Shown: piece after piece, positions 27,043 to 36,166 of the stretch
Numbering within the stretch: the first letter of the stretch is position 1
Layout of the letters: every line of letters begins with the position of its first letter
Notes under the pieces: generated by a model
Seen by the model: the letters and a program-made list of their open reading frames with translations, nothing else
What the model was told of the DNA's origin: nothing
Database searches by the model: none
Source of the DNA: Actinomyces wuliandei
GTDB lineage: Bacteria; Actinomycetota; Actinomycetes; Actinomycetales; Actinomycetaceae
Assembly (NCBI RefSeq): GCF_004010955.1
Contig: NZ_CP025227.1
Coordinates: 1,054,001-1,118,000 of the forward strand
Direction: 5' to 3'
DNA length: 64,000 nucleotides
Made by a program: the position numbers and the translations under genes

Positions 27043-27064
27043 CCGCCCCTCAGCCCTGGGGCGG
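27043..27064. terminator. Hairpin between convergent proB and sugar-binding gene
   Basis: CCGCCCC (27043-27049) and GGGGCGG (27058-27064) form a perfect 7-bp stem with an 8-base loop in the 62-base gap between convergent genes. No T-run is present. Confidence 0.4.
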
Positions 27065-27084
27065 TGAGGCGCTGGGGCTCAGTC

Positions 27085-28254
27085 TCAGTCATAGAGCAGC
27101 TCTGAGATCTGCGCGTCGTCGATGTTCGAGGCGTTGTACCAGTGGGAGCCGGTGTCCACGTCCTCGACTGTCTCGCCGTTGGCCGCCCGGACCGCCAAGG
27201 TGACGGCCTGGTAGCCCATCTGGTAGGGGTCCTGGGTGACTGACCCCAGGAAGGCCCCGGAGCTGACAGCGTCCTTCTGGGACCTCCCCGCGTCGAAGCC
27301 CACGACGAGCAGGTCCTTGTAGGTGCCGCTGGAGCGGTCGAGGGAGGTGGCGTCGCCGGTCGCTGAGATGACGCCGTTGACCGCGTCCTGGTTGGCGGCG
27401 AACAGGGCGACGAGCCCGGTGGTGGACAGGACGGAGGTCGCGGCGGACTGGATGTCCGCCTGGCTGGTGGTCGGCGGGACCGTGACCACGATCCTCACCC
27501 TGGCGGGGTCGGGGGACGCCTGGGTCCACCGCTGCTGGCCGGAGACGTCCACCGCCCCGGCCAGGCCGTCCAGCTCCTCCAGCTCGGCGACAAGCGTGTC
27601 CACGAAGCCGTCCACCCGTTGGACGATCGACCCCGAGGTCGAGTCCTGGGCGAGGACGCCGATGACGGCGGGCGAGTCTGCGGTCGCGGAGGTCACTGCG
27701 GAGACCAGGCTCTTGTCCTGGGCCAGGTTGGTGGCCACGTTGCCGCCCGCCACGGTGTTGTCAGTGGTGGCTGTGGCCAGGACTGCCCCGGAGGCGTCGT
27801 CGGGGACGCCGGAGTCAAAGCCGATGACCGGTATGTCCCGGCTCCTGGCGCTGACCAGGGCGTCCTGGACAGCGTCGGGCTGGCAGGCCGCCAAGGCGAT
27901 AGCGGCAGGTCCCTGGTTGACAGCGGCCGAGAGCTGCTCGACCTGCTGGGAGACGTTGGACTCTGCGTCGGGGCCGTTGGTCTCCAGCTGTACGTTGAGC
28001 TCGTCCGCAGCGTCCTGGGCTCCCCTGAAGGCAGCCTGGTAGAACTGGTTCTGGTAGCTCTTGGCGATGATGATGACCTTCGTCGCCCCGTTCGAGCCGG
28101 ATCCTTGGGAGCAGGCGGACAGCGTCAGGGCGCCGGCGGCTGCCAGGGTGGCTGCCAGCACGGTCCGGCGTGCGGGCGCAGGAGCCGCGTCTGGCACGGG
28201 ACCAGTGGGTGTCGTGCGGGTCGCGAGGGTGGTGGGGGTTGCGGCGGGGTTCAT
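27085..28254 (-). CDS. Ribose-type ABC transporter substrate-binding lipoprotein
   Basis: Extracytoplasmic solute-binding protein of the ribose/galactose (CUT2) family, 389 residues. A Thr/Ala/Pro-rich leader is followed by ARRTVLAATLAAAGALTLSAC, which combines a twin-Arg-like start with a lipobox (Cys at about residue 48). The mature part reads VIIIAKSYQNQFYQAAFRGA and VIGFDSGVPDD, typical of periplasmic binding protein type 1. ATG 28254 has AAAGGA 6-7 bases upstream; longer upstream extensions read into the permease gene and are not coding. The sugar bound is unknown. Confidence 0.88.
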   Translation of the reverse strand: MNPAATPTTLATRTTPTGPVPDAAPAPARRTVLAATLAAAGALTLSACSQGSGSNGATKVIIIAKSYQNQFYQAAFRGAQDAADELNVQLETNGPDAESNVSQQVEQLSAAVNQGPAAIALAACQPDAVQDALVSARSRDIPVIGFDSGVPDDASGAVLATATTDNTVAGGNVATNLAQDKSLVSAVTSATADSPAVIGVLAQDSTSGSIVQRVDGFVDTLVAELEELDGLAGAVDVSGQQRWTQASPDPARVRIVVTVPPTTSQADIQSAATSVLSTTGLVALFAANQDAVNGVISATGDATSLDRSSGTYKDLLVVGFDAGRSQKDAVSSGAFLGSVTQDPYQMGYQAVTLAVRAANGETVEDVDTGSHWYNASNIDDAQISELLYD

Positions 28255-28283
28255 GATGGTCCTTTCACGGTTGCGGAGGCGGG

Positions 28284-29267
28284 TCAGGAGCGTCGGGCGC
28301 GTCTGCTGCGCACGACGTCGAGCAGGACAGCGAGCACCACCACGACGCCGATGAGCACCTGCTGCCACTGCACCGGCAGCCCCATGGACAGCAGGCCGGT
28401 TTTGAGGACGCTGATGACGAAGACGCCGATGATCGTGCCCCACAGGGAGCCGACTCCTCCGGCCAGGGAGGTGCCGCCGATCACGCAGGCGGCGATGGCG
28501 TACATCTCCTGGCCGTTGCCGGTCTGTGGGGTGATGGAGGAGAAGGTCGCCGCGTAGATGACTCCGGCCAGGCCGCAGAAGAACCCGTTGAAGACGTAGA
28601 CCCAGAACTTCCACCGTGGCACGATGACACCGGAGAGCTCGGCAGCCTCCTCGTTGGACCCGATGGCGTAGGTGTAGCGGCCCAGCTTGGTGCGGGTGAG
28701 GACGAACCAGGCCATGGCGAAGAAGGCGGCCAGCCACAGGACGCCGACCGGGAGGTCGCCTGTCCTGTACAGGACCGTCTTGAACCAGCCGTCCTCGGAG
28801 GACAGGCTCGGGTAGGTCTGGGTCTGGACCTGGGCGATGACGGCGCACAGGCCCAGCGAGGCAAACTGCATCCCCAGGGTGGCGATGAACGGGGGCAGGC
28901 GCAGGAAGCCGACAAGGACACCGTTGGCGACGCCGAAGGCGACGCCGGTGGCCAGGACGACCAGGAGCGAGACCAGGATCGGCAGCCCCCACACGTTGTA
29001 CGCCACTCCTCCTACCAGCGCGGCGCCCACCATCACTGTCCCCGAGGACAGGTCAATGCCCGCAGTGATAATGACAAAGGTCATGCCGATGGCCAGGAAG
29101 CCGATGTAGTAGGAGGAGTCGAGGATCGAGACCAGGGTGCTGGGTGACAGGAAGTGGTTGCCGAAGACGGCGAAGAACGCGTAGAGGACGGCGAGGGCCA
29201 CCAGTGCCATGACCTGCTGCATCGGCAGGGTCCTGGAGGCTCCTCGGGTGGTGGTGCCGGTGGTCAT
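28284..29267 (-). CDS. Ribose-type ABC transporter permease
   Basis: RbsC-like integral membrane permease, 327 residues with eight to ten hydrophobic helices. Family motifs include GIDLSSGTVMVGAALVGG, the TM segment GVANGVLVGFLRLPPFIATLG and the EAA-like segment ACVIGGTSLAGGVGSLWGT. It overlaps the ATPase gene by 4 bases and is followed 29 bases later by the binding protein, the usual order ATPase-permease-binding protein. Confidence 0.9.
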   Translation of the reverse strand: MTTGTTTRGASRTLPMQQVMALVALAVLYAFFAVFGNHFLSPSTLVSILDSSYYIGFLAIGMTFVIITAGIDLSSGTVMVGAALVGGVAYNVWGLPILVSLLVVLATGVAFGVANGVLVGFLRLPPFIATLGMQFASLGLCAVIAQVQTQTYPSLSSEDGWFKTVLYRTGDLPVGVLWLAAFFAMAWFVLTRTKLGRYTYAIGSNEEAAELSGVIVPRWKFWVYVFNGFFCGLAGVIYAATFSSITPQTGNGQEMYAIAACVIGGTSLAGGVGSLWGTIIGVFVISVLKTGLLSMGLPVQWQQVLIGVVVVLAVLLDVVRSRRARRS

Positions 29268-30793
29268 GCTGGGTGTCCTTCCTTCTGCCCGGCTGTCTGC
29301 CTGGTCGCCAGCTCCATGACTGAGACGGGGGTCGCCTCGGATATGTCGAGCTCTCCGGTCTTGTGTCCTTCGCGCATGACGACGACGCGGTCAGACAGGT
29401 GGAGGATCTCGTCGAGGTCGGAGGAGACCAGGAGAATGGACTTGCCCTCCTCGACGAGGTCGCGCATCAGCTGGTAGATCTCAGCGCGGGCTCCGATGTC
29501 GATGCCGCGGGTCGGCTCGTCGAAGATGAGGATCTCGACGTCGCGCAGGACCCACTTGGCCAGCACCACCTTCTGCTGGTTGCCGCCTGAGAGGTTGCGG
29601 ACCAGCTGCCGGTGCGAGGGTGTCTTGATCCGTAGCGTGTCGATGTACCTGCGTGCGCAGGCCTGGACGGCCCGCTCGTGGAGGAGGGGGCCGGTGCACA
29701 GAGCGTCGTAGGAGGCCAGGGCGATGTTGTGTGCGACAGACAGGCGGGTCGCGAGGCCGTAGCGCTTGCGGTCCTCGGAGAGGTAGGCAATGCCGGCCCT
29801 GATGGCGTCCCTGGGGTGCCGGAAGGACACGTCGTGGTCGTGTACCCGTATGCTGCCGGAGGATGCCCGGTCGGCACCGGCCACGATGCGCATGGTCTCG
29901 GTACGTCCGGCGCCGACCAGGCCCGCGAAGCCGAGTATCTCGCCGGCGTGCAGGGTGAAGGAGACGCCGTGGACGGCCTGCGAGGTGAGGTTCCTGGCCT
30001 CGAGGACGACCGCCGCGTCCTGGGCCAGCGTGGAGCGCTCCTTGGGGGCGTTGACCACCTGGCGCCCGACCATGAGCTCGATGATCTCCTCCTGGGAGGA
30101 GCCGGAGGCCGGAAGCGTCCCGACATTGGCGCCGTCGCGCAGCACGGTGACGCGGTCGGCAACCGTCATGACTTCGTGCATGCGGTGGGAGATGTAGATG
30201 ACTGACACCCCCTGCTCGCGCAGTCGGCCGATGCGCTGGAGAAGGTCGGTGCTCTCACTGCGCGTCAGGGCGGCGGTCGGCTCGTCGAGGATGAGGACCT
30301 TCGTCGTCGGGAAGGACAGGGCGCGCGCGATCTCGACGAGCTGGGCCTTGGAGACCGTCAGGTCGCGCAGGAGGGTGGAAGGTGAGACTCCGATGTCGTA
30401 CTCCTCAATGAGGGACTGCGCCCTGCGGTTGAGGTGACGGTCTGACACCAGTAGCGAGGAGGACTCCCGCCCGATGAAGATGTTCTGGGCCACGGTGAGG
30501 TCAGGCATCATGTTGAGCTCCTGGTGGACGATCGAGATCCCGGCGTGCTGCGCGTCCCGGACGGAGCGGAAGCGGGCGGGTGCGCCGTCGTAGTCGTAGC
30601 GTCCCTCGAAGTCGGGGTGGATCCCGGTGAGAACCTTGACGAGGGTGGACTTGCCCGCACCGTTCTCGCCGACCAGGGCGTGGACCTCACCAGGAAGAAG
30701 GTCGAAGGTGATCCCACTCAGGGCCTGGACCCCTGGGAACGACTTGGAGACGCCACGGAGTCGGAGGCGGGGATGGGGCGCTTGAGGTGGCAT
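29264..30793 (-). CDS. Ribose-type ABC transporter ATP-binding protein (two NBDs)
   Basis: RbsA/MglA-type fused ATPase, 509 residues. The first NBD has Walker A GENGAGKSTLVKVLTG and a signature-free LTVSKAQLVEIARAL typical of this subfamily, with LILDEPTAAL. The second has the degenerate P-loop GLVGAGRTE, signature NLSGGNQQKV and ILIFDEPTRGIDIG. The degenerate second site is normal for the family. It is the first gene of the operon; a 24-bp palindromic LacI-type operator lies about 175 bases upstream. Confidence 0.92.
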   Translation of the reverse strand: MPPQAPHPRLRLRGVSKSFPGVQALSGITFDLLPGEVHALVGENGAGKSTLVKVLTGIHPDFEGRYDYDGAPARFRSVRDAQHAGISIVHQELNMMPDLTVAQNIFIGRESSSLLVSDRHLNRRAQSLIEEYDIGVSPSTLLRDLTVSKAQLVEIARALSFPTTKVLILDEPTAALTRSESTDLLQRIGRLREQGVSVIYISHRMHEVMTVADRVTVLRDGANVGTLPASGSSQEEIIELMVGRQVVNAPKERSTLAQDAAVVLEARNLTSQAVHGVSFTLHAGEILGFAGLVGAGRTETMRIVAGADRASSGSIRVHDHDVSFRHPRDAIRAGIAYLSEDRKRYGLATRLSVAHNIALASYDALCTGPLLHERAVQACARRYIDTLRIKTPSHRQLVRNLSGGNQQKVVLAKWVLRDVEILIFDEPTRGIDIGARAEIYQLMRDLVEEGKSILLVSSDLDEILHLSDRVVVMREGHKTGELDISEATPVSVMELATRQTAGQKEGHPA

Positions 30794-30966
30794 GCGTGCT
30801 CCGTTGCTTGGCTGTGCCCGGAGGCACCGGACGGTGGGGACCGGGACCGGGCGGGTGGACAGGGTGGGTGACAGCCGACGGCCCGTCCGAGGAGGGCTGA
30901 CGCCGGTGAGAAGAGGTGTGCGGGCTGCGTGGTGACAGGACGGGGTGTGTTGGATCAGCGCCCCGT

Positions 30967-30990
30967 CTGGTTGACAACGATGTCAACCAG
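30967..30990. promoter_or_regulatory. Perfect palindromic LacI-type operator
   Basis: Ten-base arms CTGGTTGACA (30967-30976) and TGTCAACCAG (30981-30990) are exact reverse complements separated by ACGA. It lies between the divergent ABC operon and the LacI-family gene. Each arm also contains TTGACA on its own strand. This is most likely the operator of the adjacent LacI regulator, controlling both directions. Confidence 0.75.
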
Positions 30991-31041
30991 GTAGCCACTA
31001 CACTATGCCAACTGTCGTGAGCGGTCAAGTAGGCTGGGGGA

Positions 31042-32109
31042 GTGAGTGAGGACTCTGTGCTGCTGCGGTCGGCGGCCGCAGCAGGTGGGCATCGGAGCCG
31101 TCCCACCATGAAACAGGTTGCCAGGCTGGCGGGAGTTGGCGTCAAGACCGTCTCCCGGGTGGTCAACGGGGAGCCGAACGTGGCCGAGGACACCGCGCGC
31201 CGGGTGTGGGACGCAGTGCAGGAGCTCGACTACCACGTGGACGTCCGGGCCGGCAGCCTCCGTCGCCCGGGCGGGGCGACAAGGACCATAGCCCTGCTTG
31301 TGGCCAGCGTGGACAACCCGTTCGCGGGCGAGCTCCACCGCGGCGTGGAGGACGTCGCCCGCGAGCGCGACGTGGCTGTCCTGGCCTCCAGCCTCGACGA
31401 GGAGCCCCAGCGCGAGGTCGCCGCCGTCGAGGACTCGATCCGACGGCATGTGGACGGGATCATCGTCAATACCACGACTGTGGACGGAGCCGCCCTGGAG
31501 CGCGTGCTGCACCTGGGGGTGCCCATCGTGTTCGTGGACAGGGCGCCCCAGACAGTCACGGCGGACTGCGTCACCAGTGACACCGTTGCCGCTGCTGAGC
31601 GCGCCACCCGGCACCTTCTGGACCAGGGGCACCGCCGGATCGTGCTGCTGACGGAGCGGCTCAACGTCGCTACCGCTCTTGAACGGCGTCAGGGGTTCCT
31701 TGAGGCGTTCCGAGGGACACGCACTGAGGAGTCCGGGGCGCTGGTCGTGTCAGGGCTAGTTGGTGCCGAGGCGGCTGACCGGGCGCTCACGGACACCATG
31801 ACCTCGCCGGACCCGCCTACGGCAGTGTTCAGCGGGCAGAACCTCCTCACAGAGGGTGCGCTGCACGCCCTTGGGCGCCTCGGGCTGCGTGGGGCCGTGG
31901 CGCACATCGGCTTTGACGACCTTCCCCTGGCCGACATGCTGGAGCCCGCCCTGACGGTGGTGCGTCAGGACCCCAGGACCATGGGTGGCCTTGCCGCTCG
32001 GCGCCTGTTCTCCCGGCTGGACGGGGACCGTGGTGCACCAGAGCGCCTTCTTGTGCCTACCGAGCTGGTCTGCCGAGGCAGCGGGGAGATCCCGCCTCCT
32101 GGTACCTGA
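31042..32109 (+). CDS. LacI-family transcriptional regulator
   Basis: Sugar-responsive repressor, 355 residues. The HTH reads TMKQVARLAGVGVKTVSRVVNGE followed by the hinge helix AGSLRR. The ligand domain begins RTIALLVASVDNPFAGEL, a ribose/galactose-binding-protein fold. GTG 31042 lies just after GGGGG; an ATG at 31108 is possible but would trim the start of the HTH. It is divergent from the ribose-type ABC operon and faces a perfect palindrome, so autoregulation and control of the importer are likely. Confidence 0.88.
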   Translation: MSEDSVLLRSAAAAGGHRSRPTMKQVARLAGVGVKTVSRVVNGEPNVAEDTARRVWDAVQELDYHVDVRAGSLRRPGGATRTIALLVASVDNPFAGELHRGVEDVARERDVAVLASSLDEEPQREVAAVEDSIRRHVDGIIVNTTTVDGAALERVLHLGVPIVFVDRAPQTVTADCVTSDTVAAAERATRHLLDQGHRRIVLLTERLNVATALERRQGFLEAFRGTRTEESGALVVSGLVGAEAADRALTDTMTSPDPPTAVFSGQNLLTEGALHALGRLGLRGAVAHIGFDDLPLADMLEPALTVVRQDPRTMGGLAARRLFSRLDGDRGAPERLLVPTELVCRGSGEIPPPGT

Positions 32110-32196
32110 GGGTCGTGGCCTCGGTGATGTGTCGGGGTCTCAGCCTCCTTGGACCTGCAGGAGGTGGTTGCGTATCTCGGGCAGGCGGTGGATCTG

Positions 32197-33361
32197 TCAC
32201 GAGCGCCTGCCCCGTGCCGCCTGCAGCAGGCTGTCAAGATCCTGCGGCTCGGTCAGGCCACTGACGATGTCGGACAGGGGCAGCCCCAGGCTGATGTCGT
32301 CCACTGCCTCGGGAAGCGAGGAGAGGAGGTCTGCCCGTGTCCCGTCGTCGGTCACCCTGAGCACGAGGACTTCCTCGGGGAGGACGCCTTCGTCGTCAAG
32401 TATCTCGGGGGCGTGGGTGGACAGGACTACTTGAAGGTCGCTGGAGCGCTGCGCTGAGGCCAGCACGGAGGGGAGCAGGCGGACGATGGCGGAGTTAAGG
32501 GAGGGCTCAGGCTCCTCCAGGAGAAGGGTCCCAGCGCCGGCGGGCGCCTTGATGACGGTCCACAGCAGGCCGATGAGCCGCAGGGTGCCGTCGGAGAACT
32601 CGGTCTCGTACTGGGCTGACGGCGTGGAGCGCCAGTTGCGGTAGCCGGCCCGCAGGTGGGGCCTGCCGGCTGAATCCACCTCGATCGCCAGGGACTCAAA
32701 CTCTGGGACGGCGGCCTGGAGCGCGCTCTGCATCCGCCGCATCCAGGCGTCGCGGGTCCGTGGGGGCGTCGCGTTCATCTGGGCGATGAAGTCACCGCCG
32801 AAGGGGTCGTTGCTAGTCAGGCCGCTCCTGGAGGGGTCGCGGATGACCTGGGGGACCAGGTGGAAGTACTGGACCTTGCCAAAGTGATCCGCGACGCTCC
32901 TGAAGCTCTGGTTGGCCCCGATCTGCTCCAGGTGGGTCTGGGTCAGCCGCTCCGGGTCGGCCTGGTCCTCGGGGGCGGGGCGGTGGAGCAGCAGGGTACC
33001 GTCACGCTCGACGCGCTCCTCGTCCACGACCGGACGGTTGAGGCCCCCCGACTCCCCCTTGATGGACAGCCGGTAGCGCCAGGTGGTACCACCCTCCTCC
33101 AGGTGGACGTCCACAATGAGCCGACCTCTGTGGGTAGCTGCGCGCGAACAGGCTGCGGACCCGACTGAGCCCGCCGCGCGAGCTGATTGCGCTGGTCAGG
33201 CCGCCTCCGGGTCTGGCGATGTCACCGAGGAAGCGGAACAGGTCCAGCAGGTTCGACTTTCCCGCCGCGTTGGGGCCGACGACAAACAGCCGCCGGTCAA
33301 GCCGAAGGTCGAGGGACTTGAAGTTCCTCCAGTTGCTGGCGGATACCTGGGTGATCCTCAT
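32197..33361 (-). pseudogene. AAA ATPase (RecF/OLD-like), frameshifted
   Basis: Predicted 388-residue AAA_21-type ATPase split over two frames. The first part (from ATG 33361) starts MRITQVSASNWRNFKSLDL and has Walker A GPNAAGKSN. After LFAR the protein continues only in the +1 frame as AATHRGRLIVDVHLEEGG. The C-terminal half contains Walker B-like LLLEEPEPSLN and STHAPEILDD. The break coincides with CGCGCG at 33141-33146; adding one CG unit restores one uninterrupted frame (LFARAATHRG). It could be a true inactivation, a phase-variable tract or a sequencing error. Such ATPases occur in defence and DNA-repair settings; no partner nuclease gene is adjacent. Confidence 0.75.
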
Positions 33362-33851
33362 GTGTACCTCCGTCCTGCCTCAGACCGGTCTGCTGGCTGC
33401 GGTGCTGTGTCCCGCGTCAATGTTACTGGCTGTGCTGCGCGTGGCTGCAGGAGGTGGCACCGCGTTGACTGCACGGGTGGGGCTGCACATCTTCAACGGG
33501 TCGGCAGAAGACAGGACGCTGGAATGGTGCGGGTTCGTGGCCAGGACACCTGGATCAGGGGGCTGAAGATGTGCAACGGAGTTGCTACTGCACATCTTTG
33601 GGTATGGACTGGATGCCTGGAAGATGGTTCCCCGCGCCAAGTCGCTGCTTCCTCCTCCCAGACCTGTCTGAAGATGTGCAGCAGGAGGGGCGAGGGGCTA
33701 GGACTGCTCCCCAGCTTGGCCTGGGCAGGGGGACGCGGTTGGGTGCACGTTGCGGGACCTGAGCGGTGGGACGTGGCGCCCAGGTGGATGTCCCGGACAC
33801 AGGTGTCGAAGAAAGTTCCGTAGGCCCCTGGGTCCCTCGTATGGTAGTTAC
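33362..33851. other. 490-base gene-free region upstream of proA
   Basis: No reading frame with family resemblance. Its main content is two 92-bp units bounded by inverted repeats (33484-33680). Short open frames on both strands here are disrupted low-quality candidates without ribosome sites. The proA promoter must lie near its right end (33780-33845). Confidence 0.5.
33484..33680. repeat. Two 92-bp units with TGCACATCTT inverted ends
   Basis: Unit 1 (33484-33575) begins TGCACATCTTCA and ends TGAAGATGTGCA, a perfect 12-bp inverted repeat. Unit 2 (33589-33680) begins TGCACATCTT and ends AAGATGTGCA. Both are exactly 92 bases and separated by 13 bases, so like ends recur every 105 bases. Interiors are not clearly related. 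They may be a small non-autonomous element, paired regulator sites or hairpin RNA ends. Confidence 0.7.
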
Positions 33852-35156
33852 ATGAGTAACGATTTCGTTCCGCAGGCCGCCGGGCTGGTTCAGGTGGCCG
33901 CTCGCGCTGCCCGGGAGGCGCAGCGTGTGCTTGCTGCCGCGCCACGGGGGGTCAAGGACGCCGCCCTGGAGGCCATGGCCACGGGTCTGCTGACTGACAG
34001 CGCGACGATCCTGGAGGCCAACACCCGTGACACCGAGCGGGAGCGGGCTGCGGGCATGAGCCCGGGGCTCCTGGACCGCCTGACGCTGGACGAGCCCCGC
34101 CTGGCAGGGATCGCCGGATCGCTGCGTGACGTCGCCGCGCTGCCGGACCCAGTCGGGGAGGTCGTGGATGGGTCAGTCATGCCCAACGGGCTGCGGGTAC
34201 GTCGAGTGCGGGTGCCCATGGGCGTGGTCGGCATGATCTATGAGGCCCGGCCCAACGTGACTGTGGATGTAGCCGCCCTTGCGGTCAAGTCCGGTAACGC
34301 CGTCCTCCTGCGGGGAGGAAGCGCTGCCCAGGAGTCCAACGCCGCGATCGTTGCCAGCCTGCGACGGGCGCTTGAGTCCCAGGGCCTGCCTGCCGACCTG
34401 GTGGCCAGTGTCGATGCTGCCGGGCGGGAGGGAGCGCGCGCCCTCATGCATGCCCGTGGTCTGGTCGACGTGCTGGTGCCCAGGGGCGGGGCGGGGCTCA
34501 TCCGCACCGTCGTGGAGGAGTCCACGGTGCCGGTCATCGAGACCGGCTCGGGCAACTGCCACGTCTACGTGGATGCCTCCGCCGACCTGGAGGCGGCGGT
34601 GGAGATCATCGTCAACGCCAAGACGCAGCGTGTGGGCGTGTGCAACGCTGCCGAGACCCTCCTGGTCCACGCCACGGTCGCCGACACCTACCTGCCCCGG
34701 GCGGCGGCAGCCCTGTGGGAGGTCGGGACCACCCTGCACGTCGACCCTGCGGCCCACCGCCTCCTGGCCGGGCCTGCTGGTGCCTCTGGCCACGGGCACC
34801 TGCTGGTGGAGGCCACTGAGGAGGACTGGGGCACTGAGTACGGCTCCCTAGACCTGGCGGTCGCGGTGGTGGAGGACCTGGACCGTGCCATCAAGCACAT
34901 CCGTACCTATACCACGGGACACACTGAGGCTGTCGTGGCCCAGGACGTTGCCGTCATCAACGCCTTTGTCGCCGGGATGGACTCCGCAGCTGTCATGGTC
35001 AACGCCTCCACCCGCTTCACTGACGGCGGCCAGCTGGGGCTGGGGGCCGAGCTGGGTATTTCCACCCAGAAGCTGCACGCGCGTGGGCCGATGGGGCTGG
35101 CCGAGCTGACCACGACGACGTGGATCGTCGAGGGAGACGGCCACGTCCGCGTCTGA
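33852..35156 (+). CDS. proA: Glutamate-5-semialdehyde dehydrogenase
   Basis: NADPH-dependent reduction of glutamyl 5-phosphate, the second step of proline synthesis. 434 residues with [41 protein letters not shown] and the catalytic Cys in [13 protein letters not shown] 33852 ([20 protein letters not shown]) gives the family N-terminus; upstream extension is Arg/Trp-rich non-family sequence. It is separated from proB by an opposite-strand ABC operon, a LacI gene and a broken ATPase gene. Confidence 0.96.
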   Translation: MSNDFVPQAAGLVQVAARAAREAQRVLAAAPRGVKDAALEAMATGLLTDSATILEANTRDTERERAAGMSPGLLDRLTLDEPRLAGIAGSLRDVAALPDPVGEVVDGSVMPNGLRVRRVRVPMGVVGMIYEARPNVTVDVAALAVKSGNAVLLRGGSAAQESNAAIVASLRRALESQGLPADLVASVDAAGREGARALMHARGLVDVLVPRGGAGLIRTVVEESTVPVIETGSGNCHVYVDASADLEAAVEIIVNAKTQRVGVCNAAETLLVHATVADTYLPRAAAALWEVGTTLHVDPAAHRLLAGPAGASGHGHLLVEATEEDWGTEYGSLDLAVAVVEDLDRAIKHIRTYTTGHTEAVVAQDVAVINAFVAGMDSAAVMVNASTRFTDGGQLGLGAELGISTQKLHARGPMGLAELTTTTWIVEGDGHVRV

Positions 35157-35188
35157 CCCCTGTCTCCTGTACCTGAGGAGGACACCGT

Positions 35189-35725
35189 ATGCGTACCATG
35201 ATCGCCATGACGAGCCGGGGCACCCGGGTCGCTGCCGCTATCGTCGCCGTGACCGGGATGCTCCTGACCTGGATGGTCTGGCTGGCGCTCAACGGTCCGG
35301 CTGCCTCGACCAGCGAGCCCGGGCTTGTCCTGACCGCGACCCCGACGCCGCTGGCCACTGGCAGCCCGACTGCCTCGCCGTCTCCTTCCCCGACGCCGAC
35401 TTCTCAGGCCGAGGGCACACACACCAGTCCCCAGCCGGTGGAGCCCGCGCAGCCGGTGGAGGTTGACCCGGGCCAGGACGCTGGCGGCGGCCAGGCGGGC
35501 TCGGGTAGTCAGGGTGGTGCGGGTGGCCAGGCAGGTACTGGAGGCCAGGCGGGCTCGGGCGGCCAGGGTGGTGCGGGTGGTGCCCAGAACGGATCGGGCT
35601 CCCAGCAGCAGGCCCCAGGTGGGGGTGTCAGCGACGGCGGGGACACTGACAGTGACAACGACGTGGACAGTGAGGGAGACAGTGACAGCGATGACGACGG
35701 GGAAGGTGACAGTGATGACGACTGA
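35189..35725 (+). CDS. Membrane-anchored Gly-rich protein with acidic tail
   Basis: A 178-residue protein of unknown function. One hydrophobic segment (about residues 13-33, VAAAIVAVTGMLLTWMVWLAL) probably anchors it with the rest outside. Then come a Thr/Pro/Ser stalk, a Gly/Gln/Ser repeat region (GGAGGQAGTGGQAGSGGQGG-like) and a final 30 residues of almost pure Asp/Ser/Glu. The acidic tail resembles calcium-binding or Sdr-type wall-spanning tracts. ATG 35189 follows GGAGG at good spacing, 32 bases after proA, so it may be cotranscribed. It precedes the large adhesin. Confidence 0.65.
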   Translation: MRTMIAMTSRGTRVAAAIVAVTGMLLTWMVWLALNGPAASTSEPGLVLTATPTPLATGSPTASPSPSPTPTSQAEGTHTSPQPVEPAQPVEVDPGQDAGGGQAGSGSQGGAGGQAGTGGQAGSGGQGGAGGAQNGSGSQQQAPGGGVSDGGDTDSDNDVDSEGDSDSDDDGEGDSDDD

Positions 35726-36166
35726 CGGCGGCAGACGGGGACGAGTCCTGAGGCGTCCCTGCGGTGGCGTAGCCAGGAAGCGAAGTGCCGGCCTGACCCT
35801 GTGCGGTGTGCCTCGTGGCGGGTGCGGGAAGCGCCCGCCGATCTGGCCCCGTTTCCTCCTGCTCCCGGTCCTGTCCTGTGTGCCCGCTGCTGACAGTGGT
35901 GTCGGTGCCCTCCCCGGAGGCTCCAGACGTTTCTCGCGGTGCTCCGGGGTGCAGGACTATAGGTAGGTTCACTGATGCGGGGAGAATTCTGCTGGTGGCC
36001 CTGTAAACGGGTTCTGGTGGCGCCGACCACTGGCTGTGTATCGGTTCTGTAAAAGTGTCTTCTTTTTGGTGTTGAGTGGTTGCGGTCTTTGCTGGGGCGT
36101 CAATACTGTTGGTTGTCCGGTGCCTGCGGCGTCGCGGGCGTGCTTGGTCTCGAAAAGGTCTTGTCT
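35726..36166. other. Intergenic region upstream of adhesin
   Basis: About 440 bases without a convincing gene and lower in GC than its surroundings near 35960-36170. It holds a hairpin (35817-35839) that may end the preceding transcript and a weak promoter-like pair TTGCGG (36080-36085) and AATACT (36102-36107) with a 16-base spacer before the adhesin start. Confidence 0.45.
35817..35839 (+). terminator. Hairpin after the acidic-tail gene
   Basis: GGCGGGTGC and GCGCCCGCC form a 9-bp stem with one G-U pair around loop GGGAA. There is no T-run behind it. Confidence 0.35.

Noticed and set aside
28255..28992. Long upstream extension of the sugar-binding protein into the permease gene
   Set aside because: The extension is Arg/His/Pro-rich and overlaps the permease in another frame; the lipoprotein start at 28254 has its own ribosome site.
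33380..33823. Short open frames over the 92-bp repeat units on both strands
   Set aside because: No ribosome sites, and they overlap each other; the repeat structure explains the region better.
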